Shown here: in pieces, positions 8,302-15,030 of the stretch
Layout: each line of letters begins with the position of its first letter
Position numbering within the stretch: position 1 is the first letter of the stretch
From: a virus
Length of the DNA stretch: 21,139 nucleotides
IMG/VR virus record: IMGVR_UViG_3300030389_003471
Location: 1-21,139 of that record
Strand: one strand, 5' to 3'
The notes under the pieces: generated by a model
What the model was told of the DNA's origin: nothing
What the model saw: the letters and a program-made list of their open reading frames with translations, nothing else
The model's database searches: none
Program-made: the position numbers and the translations under genes

Positions 8302-8547
8302 TTATTTACCTCTCATTTTTTTTCTTACTGATTTTGAATAACTTGCTCTTTGTTTACCAGCTTTACTTGCTTTTCTTTTCTTTCTGTTTTCGTATGCTTT
8401 TTGGGATTTTGTTAAACCAGCCCTTACAGATTTAGGCAAATATCTACCTCTTTTAGATCTAGGCTTCTTTTTATCACCCTTAGTAATATAGTCCCACTTT
8501 TGTGCAGTCCATTTCTTTAATGATTTTTGTGACTTTTTAAGTGCCAT
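8302..8547 (-). CDS. Very basic small protein (81 aa)
   Basis: Thirty-two of 81 residues are Lys or Arg and only three are acidic. The protein opens MALKKSQKSLKKWTAQKWDY, has a central GRYLPKSVRAGLT segment and a tail of Lys/Arg/Ser. Proteins with this opening and a 'RYLP' centre occur in marine tailed phages as I remember them, with no known function. The composition suggests binding to nucleic acid. It is the last of four consecutive basic genes; its start shares an A with the preceding stop (TAATG), and its stop directly abuts the connector start. Packaged DNA-condensing protein or assembly cofactor are both open. Confidence 0.7.
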   Translation of the reverse strand: MALKKSQKSLKKWTAQKWDYITKGDKKKPRSKRGRYLPKSVRAGLTKSQKAYENRKKRKASKAGKQRASYSKSVRKKMRGK

Positions 8548-8735
8548 TATTTATAGCCTCCACCAGCTTTTTTGTAGGCACGAGCTAACATTTGGGCTTT
8601 TCTTGCAGACCATTGACCTGCCCTTCCACCTTTAGAGCCCGCTTTGATTCTATAGAAAAGTCTTTTTCTCATTTTGGGCTTTGTATAGTTGCCTGCTTTA
8701 TTTACTGTGCTTTTTCTTCTTTTTTTTCTAGGCAT
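8547..8735 (-). CDS. Very basic small protein (62 aa), NKAGNYTKP type
   Basis: Twenty-two of 62 residues are Lys or Arg and none are acidic. After a basic N-terminus (MPRKKRRK) come NKAGNYTKPKMRKRLFYRI, KAGSKGGRAGQWSARKAQ and a terminal YKKAGGGYK. The 'AGNYTKP...KAGSKGG..GQWSARKAQ' string is a conserved one I remember from cyanophage and other marine virus proteins, annotated as a domain of unknown function; I cannot verify the family number here. A role with packaged or replicating DNA is inferred from charge. It lies three bases after the preceding gene and overlaps the next start by one base. Confidence 0.75.
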   Translation of the reverse strand: MPRKKRRKSTVNKAGNYTKPKMRKRLFYRIKAGSKGGRAGQWSARKAQMLARAYKKAGGGYK

Positions 8736-8738
8736 AAT

Positions 8739-8996
8739 TTACCATTTTTTACAAGACCAATACCTTGCTGTTGTCCTGTCTTTAGCGGTTGCACATCTAT
8801 GCCTCGCTCTAAAAGATTTTCTTCTAGCAGGACTTGATTTCTTTATACGCATATTGGGGTCACCAAATGTCACTCTTTTTACCCTACTTCCAGCCTTAAC
8901 GAACACTTGAAACTTTTTCCTTCCATAGCTTGTTTGACCTTTTCTAATTCTAGTTGGTTTGTTCAGTCTAACTGACCTTCCTCGATATTTAGCCAT
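8739..8996 (-). CDS. Basic small protein (85 aa), RARHxC/YWSCKxW type
   Basis: Twenty-nine of 85 residues are Lys or Arg, with two Asp. The order GRSVRLNKPTRI, YGRKKFQVFVKAG, KRVTFGDPNM, RRKSFRARHRC and TARYWSCKKW matches a conserved phage family of unknown function that I remember from cyanophages and other marine viruses (probably the one catalogued as DUF5754, not checked). The FQVFVK and KRVTFGDPN segments should form a small beta unit, and the two Cys near residues 68 and 82 bracket the conserved end. The family is usually found among structural or head genes. The start lies one base after the preceding stop. Confidence 0.75.
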   Translation of the reverse strand: MAKYRGRSVRLNKPTRIRKGQTSYGRKKFQVFVKAGSRVKRVTFGDPNMRIKKSSPARRKSFRARHRCATAKDRTTARYWSCKKW

Positions 8997-8997
8997 T

Positions 8998-9099
8998 TCA
9001 CTTACCTGTCTTCTTTCTTTTTACCTTCCTTTTAACTTTTTTCATTTTTTTTGAAGGTCTACCTCTTTTCTTACCGTATGTTACTTTTCCGTATGGCAT
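8998..9099 (-). CDS. AT-hook-like micropeptide (33 aa)
   Basis: A 33-residue gene in the gap between two larger ones. The ATG at 9099 is preceded by a perfect GGAGG five bases upstream, and the stop is followed after one base by the next start, so it is very probably translated. Seventeen of 33 residues are Lys or Arg, and none are acidic. KKRGRPSKK at about residues 10-18 contains the RGRP core of AT-hook DNA-binding motifs, which sit in the minor groove of AT-rich DNA. It heads the block of four basic genes. Binding to DNA is an inference from the motif and charge. Confidence 0.7.
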   Translation of the reverse strand: MPYGKVTYGKKRGRPSKKMKKVKRKVKRKKTGK

Positions 9100-9109
9100 G
9101 ATTACCTCC

Positions 9110-10693
9110 TTAGTTAAGTGCTAATACTCTAATTTGTGTTCTAACTTTACTATTTAACGATCTTGCTGCTACTGTGGTAATGCAATTTTCAGTTCCTGAA
9201 CCCTTATTAATTCCTCCTGCGTGAGCTGAGTCATGATTAAGACTGACTACAAAATTAGCCCTAGCTGGAGCACCTATAAAATAAACCTCGCCTGTTTCAT
9301 AGTTTATAGTGCCTGTAACTCCTGCGCCAGACAAGTTACCCATTCCATCATCTATAACAAAAGCTCCTGTATTAGGTCTTTCTTTGTAGCTGTCTCCATC
9401 TCTTACTGTGTCATCAGGAAGCCTAGCTGCTACAGCCGCTTCTGGTGATGCTGGTATTCTACCTATAACATTAGACCCATCAAATAACTCATCTGTGCCT
9501 GCTGAACCATCTGTGTTTGTAGTCAAGGCGATGGCTGATGTCGATGTATGCTGACCTGATGTAACTCTAATATCTCCATTTACTATACCTATCGTAACTC
9601 TGTCTTGAAACATATTCTTGGCAGGGTTGTAGAAGTAAGCATCAAATTGATCTTGTATCTTCTGAATAACTCCGTTTGTTCCTCCAAAGTTTACATTTGA
9701 GCTATCTGTAGTGAAGGTTATCTTATCTGTCGTTCCACCATCCACAGCACAAGAGAAGTAATAAGTGGTTGATGCAGTAAGACCTGAGTTTGTTCCTGCT
9801 GTTACACCTGAAAGTCCAAACTCTTGATAACCGGGCTGATAAAATTTAATTGCTATAGATCCCGGTACTATACCTGTGCTTATATTGTCTCCATTCCGAC
9901 CATATCCAAAAAAGTTCTGACTCCACCATCTTCCTAAAGAGTCTGTCATTAGCTTATCTGCATGGTCAAAGTCATTGTAAGTGTTAAAAAATGGAAGCCT
10001 TATAGCTGCATCGTCTGAGTGTGTAGCTGCTGTTGACCCATAAAGACCTCTTTCTACTGTCATTGTACTGTTAGCAAGATCAGCACCTGTCCCTACTGCT
10101 GTTACTCTTAAAATTTCATTGTCAATCCTTATCAAATCATTTGGTCTAAAGTATTTAGTGTGACCGTTTTCAAGATAGATTGTTGTGACCGTTGCATCTG
10201 AAGCAACATCGCCACTTGTAGCTGTATCTAAATCTGCACCACTATCTACATACGCATTTGAATCAGGAGCTGCGTTACTAACAGTCACAGCGTTAGCAGC
10301 AGAAGCATCTTCATTATAACCTACAAACCTTGCATTGGGTAATTGTATATACTCTCCAGCTGGTAGCATAAAAGTTATAAACCTTGTTGCTGTTGAACCA
10401 CCCCCTAGATCAACTGAGTTCTGAACGTCTACATTCGAATTGTTTTTGTATTCAAGGAATGTTAGTTGTATTTCAGCCGCAGCACTACCTGTGTTGTGAA
10501 TTACCAATGCGTTAATATCATCTAGCGTGCTAGTGCCTACGGTATCCGATAATGATGTGACATTTATAAATCCATCTGTATTGTCAACAGACTGAATTAT
10601 GTCGAATATTTCGTCATAGCTTTTAGAAGAGGAGAAAGAATAGCTCTGTCCTCTTCCTGTAGCTAAATTCAATGTTTGTGTTAAGTTTGCCAT
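9110..10693 (-). CDS. Large beta-rich virion structural protein (527 aa)
   Basis: A 527-residue protein rich in Thr, Ser, Asn, Asp and Gly with alternating strands, as in virion decoration or fibre proteins. Residues about 178-240 contain a recurrent phage module: a YFRPNDLIRIDNEILRVTAV segment, then a MTVERGLYGSTAATH turn. This 'GD/ND.I.ID.E...V....VxRG..GT' pattern is common in tailed-phage structural proteins. A later part (about 275-410) has GLTASTTYYFSCAVDGGTTD and DRVTIGIVNGDIRVTSG, another repeated virion motif. It starts MANLTQTLNLATGRGQSYSF with AGGAG seven bases upstream. Located next to two fibre-like genes, it could be a side fibre, head fibre or decoration protein; the sequence does not decide. 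Confidence 0.65.
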   Translation of the reverse strand: MANLTQTLNLATGRGQSYSFSSSKSYDEIFDIIQSVDNTDGFINVTSLSDTVGTSTLDDINALVIHNTGSAAAEIQLTFLEYKNNSNVDVQNSVDLGGGSTATRFITFMLPAGEYIQLPNARFVGYNEDASAANAVTVSNAAPDSNAYVDSGADLDTATSGDVASDATVTTIYLENGHTKYFRPNDLIRIDNEILRVTAVGTGADLANSTMTVERGLYGSTAATHSDDAAIRLPFFNTYNDFDHADKLMTDSLGRWWSQNFFGYGRNGDNISTGIVPGSIAIKFYQPGYQEFGLSGVTAGTNSGLTASTTYYFSCAVDGGTTDKITFTTDSSNVNFGGTNGVIQKIQDQFDAYFYNPAKNMFQDRVTIGIVNGDIRVTSGQHTSTSAIALTTNTDGSAGTDELFDGSNVIGRIPASPEAAVAARLPDDTVRDGDSYKERPNTGAFVIDDGMGNLSGAGVTGTINYETGEVYFIGAPARANFVVSLNHDSAHAGGINKGSGTENCITTVAARSLNSKVRTQIRVLALN

Positions 10694-10702
10694 TCTGTTC
10701 TC

Positions 10703-11962
10703 CTATGATGTTATATCCCACTTCCATACTGTCGTTACGTTCGTGTCGTAACTTGTAGATGGGCTGGTTACTTTAATTATATATAATCTTCCTTTAGTTA
10801 TTACATTATTGCCTGATGATGCTGAGAGGGTATTAAAATCAAATACCATAGTTGTGTCGTCTGCTTCATTCTGCGTGCTATCCCATTGACCTGTGGGCGT
10901 ACCGGGAACTTCTGTTCCGTCAGATGCTTCGTATATTATTATCCTAAAATTTCCGTTTTGTGCTATTTCGCTTCTAAAATGCAAAGATTCCAATGTTCCA
11001 TTAAAAGGTGCAAGTAATCCTATAAATTCGTTTTGACCTGCGGTTGTTGTTCTTTCTATAACATAGCCAGCTAGTGGAATATAGTTACCTGCTGCTGATG
11101 CAAAATAATTAGAAACTCTAATATCATATTGATATTTACCTATTCCAATTATATCTGTTCCAGCATCATCTGTAAAAGCTAAACAGTTTGGTGTGTCGTT
11201 CTTTACCCATAATTGTCCATAAGCTGCTGTGTCTGCTACTGCATTTGCTGACTCTCTTACTTTTACAGGAACCTCTGAAAGTGTTTCAGTTTCCTTAAAT
11301 GTAGTTATATCGCTATCGCCTAAAGCTATAAAAACGTCTGTTCCGTCTCCATATATGTAGTCTTCTGTTGTAGTTCCGTCTAATGCTATTTTTTGACCTT
11401 GAGCTATGTTCAGTCCTGTAGCTGTAAACCTTGCTTGTTCAGTTCCAGAACAAGTTATTTTTATAATATCACTTTCTGATTCGAGTGTGATATCTCCATC
11501 TGCATCTATCTTAAGGTCTGCACTTTCTCCTGCTGCATCGATTGTTTGTATAGTCATTTCTCCATTATTACCTGCTGCATAGATAGTTAGGTAGTCATCT
11601 GTATTTCCGTTCCATGCATATAATAACAATGTTGGAACTATACCACCACCATTAGAAAAAGCAATAATCTTTTCTGTGTCATTTTGAATGGTCAGATCTC
11701 GACCACCTGTGTTTAAGGTAATATCATTGGATACCGAAGACGTAGATGATGTTAGGTTGATAGTTCCATTTGATTCTAAATTAAGCTCTGATTCGGCTCT
11801 TAATGCTCCATCAATGTAACCATTGACAGTTAAATCTCCGTCAACTTGAAGGTGTTGAGTTTTAACTTTAGACTTGGATACTTCCAAGGAGCTTGAAACT
11901 TCATCTGTCTTAATAGGTTGAAGATGCTCGTTAATCTCATTATTTACCTTCAAGTTCTTCAT
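10703..11962 (-). CDS. Fibre-like virion protein (419 aa)
   Basis: Residues about 40-230 are a run of short beta-repeats: LTVNGYIDGALRAESELNLE, then ITLNTGGRDLTIQN, TIYAAGNNGEMTIQ, LKIDADGDITLESESD and YIYGDGTDVFIALGDSD. This is the layout of trimeric shaft regions in phage fibres and spikes. The C-terminal part from about residue 285 changes to a compact domain (YIPLAGYVIERTT; APFNGTLESLHFRSE; NFRIIIYEASDG) likely to be a jelly-roll receptor- or carbohydrate-binding head. No endopeptidase chaperone motif was seen. The gene overlaps the 264-residue fibre-like gene at a TAATG junction. Receptor binding is inferred from architecture. Confidence 0.62.
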   Translation of the reverse strand: MKNLKVNNEINEHLQPIKTDEVSSSLEVSKSKVKTQHLQVDGDLTVNGYIDGALRAESELNLESNGTINLTSSTSSVSNDITLNTGGRDLTIQNDTEKIIAFSNGGGIVPTLLLYAWNGNTDDYLTIYAAGNNGEMTIQTIDAAGESADLKIDADGDITLESESDIIKITCSGTEQARFTATGLNIAQGQKIALDGTTTEDYIYGDGTDVFIALGDSDITTFKETETLSEVPVKVRESANAVADTAAYGQLWVKNDTPNCLAFTDDAGTDIIGIGKYQYDIRVSNYFASAAGNYIPLAGYVIERTTTAGQNEFIGLLAPFNGTLESLHFRSEIAQNGNFRIIIYEASDGTEVPGTPTGQWDSTQNEADDTTMVFDFNTLSASSGNNVITKGRLYIIKVTSPSTSYDTNVTTVWKWDITS

Positions 11963-12756
11963 TATGTTCCTGTTATATGATAAGCAACTTCCATTGTTGC
12001 TGTTACGTCATCTGTTCCACCGACATTCTCAACCATACATAAAATAACTGAATTTACCGATACCGCAGAGGTGGCGATGGTTAAGGTTGTGGTTGTAATT
12101 CTATCATCTCCTACTGTTAAAGGCGACCCATTAGAAGCAAGAACTGCTCCACTTGAAAGATCACCAGCACCAGCTCCTGTGCCTGTTCCCAAAGTATACT
12201 TCATAACATGAAAATTTAAGGTTGTCGAGGCAGCAGCACTAGCTATCACCCTAACAGCATCAATATTTACAGTATAACCTAAATACCAAAGACATGGAGT
12301 TACGTTTTGTGCACTAGAAGACACAGTTAAAGATGTAGCAGGGTCTACGTCAGTTCCGAAAGATGTTAACGCCCAATCAGCCGAACCACTATCTTCATTA
12401 CCGACTGTTCCACCCATAGGCATAGCATAATGAGTCCCAGCAACAGGAGATATATCAAAGACTCCAAAATTTTTAAACTGAGTGTTATTATGCACCCCAA
12501 GAGACTGCACATGATTATTGCTGGTATCGACAAGAAATTTTGTGTTCCCATTTTTATTCCTCACGCTAAATGATGTTGTTGAGTCTGAGTTTTTAGGCTG
12601 AACTTGCAAATGGTCTTTGCTTATGGCTGTTGAAGTCTCATTCCCATGGGCATCAAAAATAGATCTAGCTGTTGCGTCTGCACCATTGTTAGAGTTTTCT
12701 ATCTTTAGGAGATCTTTGTACCAAGTGCTTAACGATTTTCCTGTGGTTCCTGCCAT
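11962..12756 (-). CDS. Fibre-like virion protein (264 aa)
   Basis: A 264-residue Ser/Thr/Gly/Ala-rich beta protein. The N-terminus (STWYKDLLKIENSNNGADAT) is a short helix followed by a 'NSN.G.DAT.R.I.D..GN.T' segment typical of marine phage fibre-related proteins. Residues about 45-85 contain SFSVRNKNGNTKFLVDTSNN, a collar-like strand pair. From about residue 150 comes a domain (WYLGYTVNIDAVRVIASAAA; LNFHVMKYTLGTG; MEVAYHITGT) with the same strand order as the C-terminal domain of the neighbouring 419-residue protein. The two may be partners or diverged copies of a receptor-binding head. The start abuts the preceding stop, and the stop overlaps the next start. Confidence 0.6.
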   Translation of the reverse strand: MAGTTGKSLSTWYKDLLKIENSNNGADATARSIFDAHGNETSTAISKDHLQVQPKNSDSTTSFSVRNKNGNTKFLVDTSNNHVQSLGVHNNTQFKNFGVFDISPVAGTHYAMPMGGTVGNEDSGSADWALTSFGTDVDPATSLTVSSSAQNVTPCLWYLGYTVNIDAVRVIASAAASTTLNFHVMKYTLGTGTGAGAGDLSSGAVLASNGSPLTVGDDRITTTTLTIATSAVSVNSVILCMVENVGGTDDVTATMEVAYHITGT

Positions 12757-12981
12757 CTATTTTTTCTCCAATTTAGTGAGCCTTTTTTTTATATTAGTTA
12801 GCTCCTTCTTAGAAATAGCTGGAGGGTGTGACTTTCCCTCCAACTCTTCAATTCTTTTTCTCATTGACGCAATTTCATCCACAAGATACTTTAATTGTTT
12901 ATCTGCACTATTCTCTTTATATACGTAGTCGTAAACGTCTTTGGCAGATTTTACAAGTTTCAATACTGCGAAGGGACTCAT
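12757..12981 (-). CDS. Small coiled-coil protein (74 aa)
   Basis: Not recognised. Residues 1-25 are amphipathic helix (FAVLKLVKSAKDVYDYVY). Residues about 27-50 carry heptad-like hydrophobics (LKYLVDEIASMRKRIEELEG), then a SHPPAIS hinge and a second helix (KKELTNIKKRLTKLEKK), so a two-segment coiled coil is likely. It overlaps the upstream membrane protein by four bases (ATGA). The context, between lysis genes and fibre genes, allows an accessory lysis role or a virion minor protein. There is no signal peptide or lipobox to call it a spanin. Confidence 0.62.
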   Translation of the reverse strand: MSPFAVLKLVKSAKDVYDYVYKENSADKQLKYLVDEIASMRKRIEELEGKSHPPAISKKELTNIKKRLTKLEKK

Positions 12982-13280
12982 TTGTTGTCACTCCTTAATC
13001 CTTTAATAAAGCCTTCTACAGCACCACCAACAACATTATCAATAAGGTCAATAAACCAAGGCTCTACAGTTTTGTTCCATATTTTTTTAGTAAGAGACCA
13101 TTTAGTTATTCCTAAAGTTAATGCAGTACCTAGAGCCATGCATCCATCATGTACTCTAATTTTAATCTGATCGTTAGGTATCTGCTTTAGAAACCACAAG
13201 GCTCCTGTCGTGGCAGCACCACCCACAATTAGATTTACGTTGTCTTGCACGAAACTTCCCATTGTTCCAAAAATATCCAT
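12978..13280 (-). CDS. Small membrane-associated protein (100 aa)
   Basis: Not recognised. Two apolar stretches are visible, about residues 15-31 (VNLIVGGAATTGALWFL) and 46-60 (DGCMALGTALTLGIT), and a C-terminal amphipathic helix with VVGGAVEGFIKGL. Each is short for a classical transmembrane helix but Gly/Ala-rich enough to pack in a membrane. It lies at the head of the fibre block, 74 bases beyond the BhlA-like gene, with GGAG five bases before its ATG. Holin-like, antiholin-like or virion-associated roles are all possible; none is shown by the sequence. Confidence 0.6.
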   Translation of the reverse strand: MDIFGTMGSFVQDNVNLIVGGAATTGALWFLKQIPNDQIKIRVHDGCMALGTALTLGITKWSLTKKIWNKTVEPWFIDLIDNVVGGAVEGFIKGLRSDNK

Positions 13281-13297
13281 ACTTTCTCCTTTTTTGC

Positions 13298-13331
13298 GAC
13301 AAAGAGGTAAATTTAAACTATATCCTTTGTC
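13298..13331. repeat. Inverted repeat in the 74-base gap
   Basis: GACAAAG (13298-13304) and CTTTGTC (13325-13331) are exact inverted copies separated by 20 mostly A/T bases. No T-tract follows on either strand, so it does not look like a terminator. On the - strand TATAGT falls between the arms, so a regulated promoter for the membrane/coiled-coil/fibre genes is possible. The matching -35 (TTACTT or ATTACT) is weak. Confidence 0.35.
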
Positions 13332-13354
13332 TTAATTTAAGTAATATTGGTTAA

Positions 13355-13624
13355 TTAGTCTATCTTATTTTTTCCTTTAAACAATCTTTTTAATATATCT
13401 TCTATACCTTCTACGTAGCCTTTTAGTGCTTGGAAGTCAAGCTGTGTAGATTTTATTTGGTCGATAAGTTTAATTGTAATCGCTTCTAATCTTTTAAACC
13501 TTTCGTCCAACTCTTCCATTAGCTCATTTTGAATAAATTGATTTTGCTTCCAGATAAAATATCCAAAAGCAGCGGCAACTGTCAAAGGGATTCCAAATTG
13601 CTCTAAAAAAGCTACGGGATCCAT
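13355..13624 (-). CDS. Holin-like protein, BhlA/UviB-like (89 aa)
   Basis: The protein begins MDPVAFLEQFGIPLTVAAAF and continues GYFIWKQNQF, a single apolar helix at about residues 10-26, followed by a long charged helix (LMEELDERFKRLEAITIKLIDQIKSTQLDF) and a basic end (KRLFKGKNKID). One N-terminal membrane segment plus a coiled coil and Lys-rich tail is the layout of the BhlA/UviB-type holin-like proteins, which form membrane lesions or assist them. The adjacent lysozyme cassette supports a lysis role. It abuts the metallophosphoesterase stop with no gap. The assignment to a holin is by topology and context. Confidence 0.6.
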   Translation of the reverse strand: MDPVAFLEQFGIPLTVAAAFGYFIWKQNQFIQNELMEELDERFKRLEAITIKLIDQIKSTQLDFQALKGYVEGIEDILKRLFKGKNKID

Positions 13625-14395
13625 TTAATTACCATTTAACATTTCGCCCCAAAGGCTACACTTGCCATTAATTATTTGTATAACATTTACAGTAAAAAAA
13701 CCTCTTCCATAGTAATCTACCACAGCAAAAGCGTGAGCCCAATTAATTCTTCTATAATCAAGCCATTGGTTCTTCTCACTAGACATATCTTTTAAACAGC
13801 CAATACTCCATGCTGCTTTAACACCGTCCATGTGAGTAGCTGTCATGTGTTGTAGGTCGTGCCAATGTCCATACATTACATTTACTCCTAGTTTTCTAAG
13901 GTGGTTAGCAGTATGATATTGACCTCCATATTGATGACCATGATAGAAGTACAATTTACCTATTTTTAAATGCTTACCCATAGGATGAAACTTGTACCCT
14001 CTTTCAGATAAATTTAAGGCTTTGTGGGATTTGTATTCAGGTAGGTAAGGATGTTCATCAACGAACATATTCATCCAATTCTCATGATTTCCTTCACAAA
14101 AATGTTTTTCTTTAGTTCCAGCTTTATCAAGAGCTTCGTCAATAATGTCCATTCCTTTGTTTACATCTCTAACGTCATTATCAAGGTCTCTTATCATATA
14201 TTCAAGAGGTGGCTTCTTTTTTCTTTTCCACTTCCAATGAGAGAAAGCTTCCCACTCTCCTGTGTCGCCAAGATCGACATAAATATCAGGTTTTATTATT
14301 TCAATAGCCTTGCATAACACCTTTATGCTAGGCATGTCTGCGTAAGGGAAGTGTTTATCTGGAGTAACGACTGCCCTTTTTATTGTTTTAGCCAT
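13625..14395 (-). CDS. Calcineurin-like metallophosphoesterase
   Basis: All metal-site motifs of the calcineurin-like phosphoesterase superfamily are present in the expected order: D13-x-H15, G43-D44, G102-N-H104-E, H152-G-H154 and G176-H-x-H179. The 256-residue length fits a single catalytic domain without additions. Such enzymes use two metal ions to hydrolyse phosphomonoesters or phosphodiesters. The substrate cannot be read from the sequence; nucleic acids, cyclic nucleotides or cell-wall lipid phosphates are all known for the superfamily. It is unusual in lying between two holin-like genes directly after the lysozyme, with its start two bases from the upstream stop, so it is surely expressed with the lysis genes. 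Confidence 0.88.
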   Translation of the reverse strand: MAKTIKRAVVTPDKHFPYADMPSIKVLCKAIEIIKPDIYVDLGDTGEWEAFSHWKWKRKKKPPLEYMIRDLDNDVRDVNKGMDIIDEALDKAGTKEKHFCEGNHENWMNMFVDEHPYLPEYKSHKALNLSERGYKFHPMGKHLKIGKLYFYHGHQYGGQYHTANHLRKLGVNVMYGHWHDLQHMTATHMDGVKAAWSIGCLKDMSSEKNQWLDYRRINWAHAFAVVDYYGRGFFTVNVIQIINGKCSLWGEMLNGN

Positions 14396-14396
14396 A

Positions 14397-14558
14397 TTAC
14401 CTTCTGTATATAAAATTTAATACCGCAATAACAAGACCTGCGGTTAAAGTGGCTATTCTAAGCCATATCTCTATTTCTGTAAGTGAAACGCTAACTCCGA
14501 ATATGGTGCTCATTACACCTGTGTGTGGGTTAGAAAGAAAAGTCCTGACTGAATCCAT
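14397..14558 (-). CDS. Single-span membrane protein, holin candidate (53 aa)
   Basis: A 53-codon gene between lysozyme and metallophosphoesterase. The ATG at 14558 has TAGGAGA four bases upstream. Residues about 31-50 form a clear membrane helix (IWLRIATLTAGLVIAVLNFI) ending in YRR, and residues 1-30 are a polar/apolar N-terminal arm (MDSVRTFLSNPHTGVMSTIF). Its size, single span, basic end and place immediately after the endolysin make it the best holin or pinholin candidate, with the 89-residue BhlA-like protein as the other. The two could act as a holin/antiholin pair. Confidence 0.65.
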   Translation of the reverse strand: MDSVRTFLSNPHTGVMSTIFGVSVSLTEIEIWLRIATLTAGLVIAVLNFIYRR

Positions 14559-14566
14559 ATATTCTC

Positions 14567-14968
14567 CTATAGAGATTTGATAATGTTGCTCAGTTCTACA
14601 GCTCTATTTGGTGTCTGCCTAGCCCATTTGCTATCTAGCATTTCGACTGAAGCTTCTTGCCATTTGTGGTTTTTAAGGTAAGAAAGTGTTTTCTTGAACT
14701 TAGAAACACCCCCAATACCTAGTTGGTAGCACATATTGACCACTACATGTTGTGCCTTTTCCGGTATTCTGTCATACCAAGTAAATGTTCTTTTAATTCT
14801 TTTTATTAGATGATTTAGCTTTCTTTGAAGGATTATATCGGCAATATCTTGATCTAAGACTAAGTCCTTAACCGCAAAGCCGTATCCTATAGTGTCTACC
14901 CCAGCAGTGCACTTGTATACTGTATCTTTAAATCCTTCGTGTTTTTTAATTTCGTCTATTAATTTCAT
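14567..14968 (-). CDS. Endolysin: T4-type lysozyme (GH24 muramidase)
   Basis: This 133-residue enzyme cleaves the glycan strand of peptidoglycan. It starts MKLIDEIKKHEGFKDTVYKC and continues TAGVDTIGYG. E11, C20 and T26 fall at the E-x8-(D/C)-x5-T spacing of the GH24 catalytic triad, with Cys replacing Asp as in several phage lysozymes; E11 is at the same residue number as in T4 lysozyme, which fixes the start. A later VVVNMCYQLGIGGVSKFKKT matches the 'NxxYNLG..' helix of the family. There is no signal peptide or membrane anchor, so a holin is needed for release. No Shine-Dalgarno sequence precedes the ATG, and a terminator hairpin ends only 10 bases upstream, so expression probably depends on the overlapping promoter. 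Confidence 0.92.
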   Translation of the reverse strand: MKLIDEIKKHEGFKDTVYKCTAGVDTIGYGFAVKDLVLDQDIADIILQRKLNHLIKRIKRTFTWYDRIPEKAQHVVVNMCYQLGIGGVSKFKKTLSYLKNHKWQEASVEMLDSKWARQTPNRAVELSNIIKSL

Positions 14969-14971
14969 ATT

Positions 14972-15002
14972 AATAAAAGGGGGCAGTTTCCCACCCCCTC
15001 TA
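14972..15002 (-). terminator. Rho-independent terminator after the capsid gene
   Basis: On the - strand, AGGGGG-TGG, a GAAA tetraloop, CTG-CCCCCT and then TTTATTA. Five G:C pairs, two G:U-type pairs and one G:C pair close the GAAA loop (loop 14987-14990; arms about 14979-14986 and 14991-14998), and the next outward A/T pairs extend the stem. A short T-rich tract (14972-14978) follows. This is a strong intrinsic terminator placed between capsid and lysozyme. Confidence 0.85.
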
Positions 15003-15030
15003 TTATCAATTAACTATTATTTATTGTCAA
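15002..15030 (-). promoter_or_regulatory. Near-consensus sigma-70-type promoter for the lysis genes
   Basis: TTGACA (15030-15025), 17 bases, GATAAT (15007-15002): one mismatch to the sigma-70 consensus with ideal spacing. The -35 lies in the last codons of the capsid gene. Initiation about seven bases beyond the -10 would fall near 14995, inside the 5' arm of the terminator stem. Confidence 0.7.
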
